Below are positions 60,611 to 64,000 of a stretch of 64,000 nucleotides of DNA, piece by piece. The notes beneath the pieces were generated by a model. The model worked only from the letters and a program-made list of their open reading frames with translations. It did not search any database and was not told where the DNA came from. A program made the translations under genes and the position numbers. Every line of letters starts with the position of its first letter. Position 1 is the first letter of the stretch. Origin of the DNA: Lachnospiraceae bacterium AC2029 (lineage in GTDB: Bacteria > Bacillota > Clostridia > Lachnospirales > Lachnospiraceae); assembly GCA_000703065.1 (NCBI GenBank), contig JNLK01000001.1, forward strand, positions 3,618,001-3,682,000, read 5' to 3'.

Positions 60611-61264
60611 ATGAAACGGAAAAACTATCTGATAGCACTGGGGCTCTTTATCCTGATCATCATTTTTGATCAGCTGACAAAGCTACTGGTGGTTCATAAT
60701 ATGGAGCTGGGAGAAAGCATTCCCGTGATCAGGGATGTATTTGAGATCCATTACATTCAGAACACGGGAATGGCCTGGGGTCTCTTCTCCGGAAAGACCT
60801 GGCTGCTGGCTCTCTTCAGCGTGGTCATGCTGGCAGCTCTGCTGTACGTGTATCATAATATTGCAGAAGGCCGGTATTACCGGATGATCCGGATCCTGCT
60901 GATCTGCATCGTAGGCGGTGCCTACGGAAACCTGCTGGACCGGATCCGCCTGGGATATGTGATCGATTTCCTGTATTTCAAGCTGATCAATTTTCCCGTC
61001 TTCAATGTAGCGGATATCTTTGTGACCATCAGCGTGATCCTGCTTATCCTCCTGATGATATTCAAGTATAAGGGAAATGACCTGGACGTCATGCTGGGTG
61101 AGAAGATCCGGCTGGAGGACGGTACCTATATCGAAAAAAAAAGGCGTAGATCCGATAAAAAAGAAGATTCTGTCTCTGACGGGGATGCAGATAAAGCAGA
61201 CGATGATACTGAGAAGGATACTGAGAAGAGCGCCGAAACTGCGGAAAAGTCCACGGAGGAATAA
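60611..61264 (+). CDS. lspA: Lipoprotein signal peptidase (signal peptidase II)
   Basis: LspA removes lipoprotein signal peptides after lipidation. The 217-residue protein has four membrane helices and the catalytic aspartates in GGAYGNLLDRIRLGYVIDFL and FNVADIFVTI. An acidic/lysine-rich C-terminal tail (about 165-217) is extra compared with the usual 160 residues. ATG 60611 follows ACGAGGAATATG; the longer frame begins in palindrome-flanking DNA. Next to rluD as in many bacteria. Confidence 0.95.
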   Translation: MKRKNYLIALGLFILIIIFDQLTKLLVVHNMELGESIPVIRDVFEIHYIQNTGMAWGLFSGKTWLLALFSVVMLAALLYVYHNIAEGRYYRMIRILLICIVGGAYGNLLDRIRLGYVIDFLYFKLINFPVFNVADIFVTISVILLILLMIFKYKGNDLDVMLGEKIRLEDGTYIEKKRRRSDKKEDSVSDGDADKADDDTEKDTEKSAETAEKSTEE

Positions 61265-61269
61265 GCAGT

Positions 61270-62205
61270 ATGGAACAGACAGCGTCCCACAACTACATAG
61301 AGCTGACTCCGGAAACGGAACAGGAGGGAATGCGTCTTGACAAATACCTGGCAGAAAGTCTTCCGGACTATTCCAGAAGCTTCCTGCAGCAGTTGATCCA
61401 AAGCGGTTCCGTATCCGTGAACCAAAAGACGATCAAAACATCCTATAAGGTAAAATGCGGGGATTTTATCCATGTGTCCGTTCCGGAGCCCGAAACGGCA
61501 GATATCGAGCCGGAGAATATCCCTCTCGAGATCCTATTCGAGGATGAGGATCTGATCGTGGTGAACAAACCCCAGGGAATGGTGGTCCATCCTGCTGCCG
61601 GTCATACCACCGGGACACTGGTCAATGCACTGATGTACCATTGCGGGGACTCTCTTTCCTCCATCAACGGTGTAGAACGTCCCGGGATCGTGCATCGGAT
61701 CGACAAGGACACCAGCGGACTGCTGGTGGTATGTAAGTCCGACAGGGCTCACAGAGGGCTTGCTCTTCAGTTTGCGGACCATTCCATTCACAGGATCTAT
61801 ACTGCCATCTGCCACGGGACCATCAAAGAGCCCGGAGTCGTGGATGCCCCCCTTGCCAGGGATCCGAAGGACCGAAAGAGGATCGCCATCCGGCCGGAGG
61901 GCAGAAGAGCGGTAACACATTTTGAACCCATACAGGCATTAAAACAGGATTTCACGTTGGTACAGTGCCGTCTGGAGACAGGCCGTACCCATCAGATCCG
62001 TGTCCATATGGCATCGCTCCGTCATCCGATCCTGGGGGATCCGGTTTACGGACCGAAGAAATGTCCCTTCAACCTTCCGGGGCAGATGCTGCATGCGGGA
62101 GAGTTGGGATTTATCCATCCAGTCACAGGCGAAATGATGAGCTTCCGGAAGGGACTTCCGGAGGAGTTTGAACGAATACTGAAGCACTTATCAGCGGAGA
62201 CCTGA
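61270..62205 (+). CDS. rluD: RluD-like 23S rRNA pseudouridine synthase
   Basis: The 311-residue protein has an N-terminal S4 domain (MRLDKYLAESLPDYSRSFLQ, about 18-80), and the catalytic domain with VVNKPQGMVVHPAAGH, HRIDKDTSGLLVVCK (catalytic Asp) and GRTHQIRVHMASLRHPILGD. The lspA-rluD pairing supports RluD, which in Escherichia coli modifies helix 69 of 23S rRNA; exact sites are not known here. Confidence 0.92.
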   Translation: MEQTASHNYIELTPETEQEGMRLDKYLAESLPDYSRSFLQQLIQSGSVSVNQKTIKTSYKVKCGDFIHVSVPEPETADIEPENIPLEILFEDEDLIVVNKPQGMVVHPAAGHTTGTLVNALMYHCGDSLSSINGVERPGIVHRIDKDTSGLLVVCKSDRAHRGLALQFADHSIHRIYTAICHGTIKEPGVVDAPLARDPKDRKRIAIRPEGRRAVTHFEPIQALKQDFTLVQCRLETGRTHQIRVHMASLRHPILGDPVYGPKKCPFNLPGQMLHAGELGFIHPVTGEMMSFRKGLPEEFERILKHLSAET

Positions 62206-62224
62206 ACAGAACAGAGGAAAAGGC

Positions 62225-63145
62225 ATGAATACGATCAATACATCAGAACTGAATAAGGACGGATCTGATCAGATCACTACGGAGTTCCGCAGGGTTGCGA
62301 CCCGGGTCTCCGTGGTCAGCATCATCGGGAATCTAGCACTTACCCTGTTCAAATTTCTGGCGGGTATCCTTGCACATTCCGGAGCCATGATCAGCGACGC
62401 CGTGCATTCCGCTTCGGATGTGATCAGCAGTTTTATCGTGATCATCGGTGTCCGGATCTCCGGACATTCCGCAGATAAGGATCATCCCTACGGACATGAG
62501 CGTTTTGAATGCGTAGCAGCCTTGCTGCTTGCCATGATCCTGGCCATCGTAGGGGCGGAGATCGGGCTTTCCGCCATTCATACCATCCAGGCGGGTACCG
62601 AGACCATTACGATCCCGGGAACCCTTGCACTGATTGCGGCCATCGTATCCATTGTCAGCAAGGAAGCCATGTTCTGGTATACACACGCTGCAGCAAAGAG
62701 GATCCGTTCCACCGCATTAAAGGCAGAAGCATGGCATCATAGAAGCGACGCGCTTTCCTCCGTGGGGGCGCTGATCGGAATCGCCGGGGCACGTCTTGGT
62801 GCGCCGATCCTTGAGCCTGTTGCAAGTATCGTGATCTGTCTCTTTATTTTCAAGGTGGCGATCGATGTATTCCGTAATGCTATCGACCAGATGGTGGACC
62901 ATAGCTGTGATGAGGCCACAGAGACAGACCTTAGGAACTGTGTGATGAAGCAGCCGGGAGTTATTGGGATAGATATGCTTCAGACCCGAATGTTCGGTTC
63001 TCGGATCTATGTGGATCTGGAGATCTGTGTAAACGGAAATCTCAGACTGACAGAGGCACATGCCATCGCGGAATCGGTGCATGATGCCCTGGAACAGACA
63101 TTTCCGCAGGTGAAGCACGTAATGGTGCATGTCAACCCTGCGTAG
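62225..63145 (+). CDS. Cation diffusion facilitator family transporter
   Basis: This proton-coupled divalent metal exporter has six membrane helices and the metal site motifs SDAVHSASDVISS (helix 2; D-x3-D type) and EAWHHRSDALSSVGAL (helix 5; H-x3-D). A GHERFE segment is in the first cytoplasmic loop. The 306-residue length and a C-terminal ferredoxin-like domain (about 215-306) are standard. HxxxD and DxxxD ligand types often signal Zn, Fe or Mn; not resolved. Confidence 0.93.
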   Translation: MNTINTSELNKDGSDQITTEFRRVATRVSVVSIIGNLALTLFKFLAGILAHSGAMISDAVHSASDVISSFIVIIGVRISGHSADKDHPYGHERFECVAALLLAMILAIVGAEIGLSAIHTIQAGTETITIPGTLALIAAIVSIVSKEAMFWYTHAAAKRIRSTALKAEAWHHRSDALSSVGALIGIAGARLGAPILEPVASIVICLFIFKVAIDVFRNAIDQMVDHSCDEATETDLRNCVMKQPGVIGIDMLQTRMFGSRIYVDLEICVNGNLRLTEAHAIAESVHDALEQTFPQVKHVMVHVNPA

Positions 63146-63165
63146 ACTAAATATAGGAGTAATAT

Positions 63166-63222
63166 ATGAACAATGAAAGCGTTAACAAAAAGCCGTTATA
63201 TCGGCAACAGACAATTCTATAA
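63166..63222 (+). CDS. Short leader ORF overlapping the MATE gene start
   Basis: ATG 63166 lies 6 bases after AGGAG and opens an 18-codon frame (MNNESVNKKPLYRQQTIL) ending with TAA at 63220-63222. It overlaps the start of the MATE frame. It could be a leader peptide that couples translation, a chance ORF, or a sign that the MATE gene is frameshifted at its start. Confidence 0.35.
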   Translation: MNNESVNKKPLYRQQTIL

Positions 63223-64000
63223 AACCGTCTTCGGAATTGCGATCCCCATCATGATCCAAAACGGGATCACCAATTTCGTAAGCTTACTTGATAATATCAT
63301 GGTAGGACAGATCGGTACGGAACAGATGTCAGGCGTGGCAATCGTGAACCAGCTGATCTTTATTTTCTTTTTATGCATGTTCGGAGGACTGTCCGGAGCC
63401 GGGATCTTCACCGCACAGTACTTCGGCTACAAGGATGACGAAGGAATTCGGCACACCTTCCGTTACAAGCTCTGGCTGGGACTGATCATCGTACTGATCA
63501 CCACCGCGATCCTTCTCATTTTCGGAACACCGCTGATACAGAGCTACCTGTCAGGAACACAGGATGGGGGAGATCCGGTGGCAGCCCTCCATTACGGAGA
63601 GGATTACCTGAAGGTGATCCTGATCTCGCTTCCTGCGATCTATATCGGAATGGTGTACTCCAGTACCCTCAGGGAATGCGGACAGACAAAGGTTCCGATG
63701 TTTGCCAGCGTCATCGCGGTGCTGGTCAACCTGCTGTTCAATTATCTGCTGATCTTCGGAAAAATGGGCTTCCCGAAGCTGGGGGTTGTGGGTGCCGCCA
63801 TTGCCACCGTGATCTCACGTTATGTGGAAATGACCATCGTTGTCACCTGGTGCGTGAAACACCGTCACAGCCATAAATTCTTCAGCGGCATCTACAGGAC
63901 ACTGCGTGTACCGAAGGTTCTGGTGGGCAAGTTCTTCAGAACCGGTATGCCCATTCTGGTAAATGAAGGACTGTGGTCCATAGGCGTTGCGCTGCTTGCT
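63173..64000 (+). CDS. MATE family efflux transporter, 3' part cut by window edge
   Basis: From ATG 63173 (MKALTKSRYIGNRQFYKTV) the frame is open to the window end (276 codons). Several membrane helices follow, with FGIAIPIMIQNGITNFVSLLDNIMVG, the typical MATE first helix, QMSGVAIVNQLIFIFFLCMFG, and YSSTLRECGQTKVPMFASV. MATE proteins export drugs or metabolites using ion gradients. GGAG is 13 bases upstream of ATG 63173, rather far; a better-placed ATG (63166) is out of frame. Confidence 0.9.
   Translation, partial: MKALTKSRYIGNRQFYKTVFGIAIPIMIQNGITNFVSLLDNIMVGQIGTEQMSGVAIVNQLIFIFFLCMFGGLSGAGIFTAQYFGYKDDEGIRHTFRYKLWLGLIIVLITTAILLIFGTPLIQSYLSGTQDGGDPVAALHYGEDYLKVILISLPAIYIGMVYSSTLRECGQTKVPMFASVIAVLVNLLFNYLLIFGKMGFPKLGVVGAAIATVISRYVEMTIVVTWCVKHRHSHKFFSGIYRTLRVPKVLVGKFFRTGMPILVNEGLWSIGVALLA

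Overview
The window looks like chromosomal DNA of a Lachnospiraceae-type Firmicute (class Clostridia). The grounds are the protein sequences (zinc-ribbon MscL, RecU, MurT/GatD, class B sortase, SepF/DivIVA cluster, LexA boxes of the CGAAC-N4-GTTYG type), strong GGAGG-type ribosome binding sites, a tmRNA encoding the tag AEDNHLAVAA, and the gene order gap-pgk-tpi and secG-rnr-smpB-ssrA. There is no rRNA, no CRISPR array and no replication origin. One tRNA, one tmRNA and one insertion sequence are present.

Layout. 1-4.7 kb: a partial PHP-family histidinol phosphatase (minus strand), then the glycolytic genes gap, pgk, tpiA and the channel gene mscL. 4.7-12.2 kb: accessory genes, namely an HTH protein, a secreted protein with cell-wall-binding-type repeats, a Thr/Pro/Glu-repeat membrane protein, murT-gatD on the minus strand (GatD lacks its nucleophile), and a membrane protein with a long GYGQQ tail. 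12.2-16.5 kb: secG, rnr, smpB, a small membrane protein, then ssrA with a tandemly duplicated 3' tail. 16.5-27.2 kb: an RNase H-like exonuclease and a DivIVA-like protein fired from a palindromic divergent promoter, ruvAB, zapA, a U32 peptidase, a SEDS glycosyltransferase with its class B PBP, a Nudix hydrolase and a sortase. 27.2-38.4 kb: tRNA-Leu(CAA) on the minus strand, galT, galE, a TPR protein, RNA-modification enzymes, recU, nadE, and a degenerate Hsp70 fused to a GrpE domain.

38.4-40.6 kb is the most dynamic part: a LexA-controlled promoter drives a YneA-like LysM division inhibitor that an IS30-family element has split, leaving a 14-bp target duplication. 40.6-64 kb is one long co-directional run: miaB-mutS-mutL-miaA, a PLP enzyme, radC-mreC-mreD-mrdA-rodA-mgsA-dacA (no mreB or minCDE at their usual places), an HlyD-like protein, yggS-sepF-divIVA-lspA-rluD, a CDF transporter and a partial MATE transporter.

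The recurring theme is envelope growth and division: two SEDS/PBP pairs, MreCD, MurT/GatD, DacA, ZapA, SepF, two DivIVA-domain proteins, sortase, and the broken SOS division inhibitor. DNA repair (RuvAB, RecU, MutSL, RadC) and tRNA/rRNA modification (MiaA, MiaB, RluA-type, RsmF-type) form the second group. The best candidates for something undescribed are the Hsp70-GrpE fusion (36980-38371), the GatD without catalytic cysteine, and a pair of long GGGACAG-ended perfect palindromes at 8.7 and 60.5 kb.
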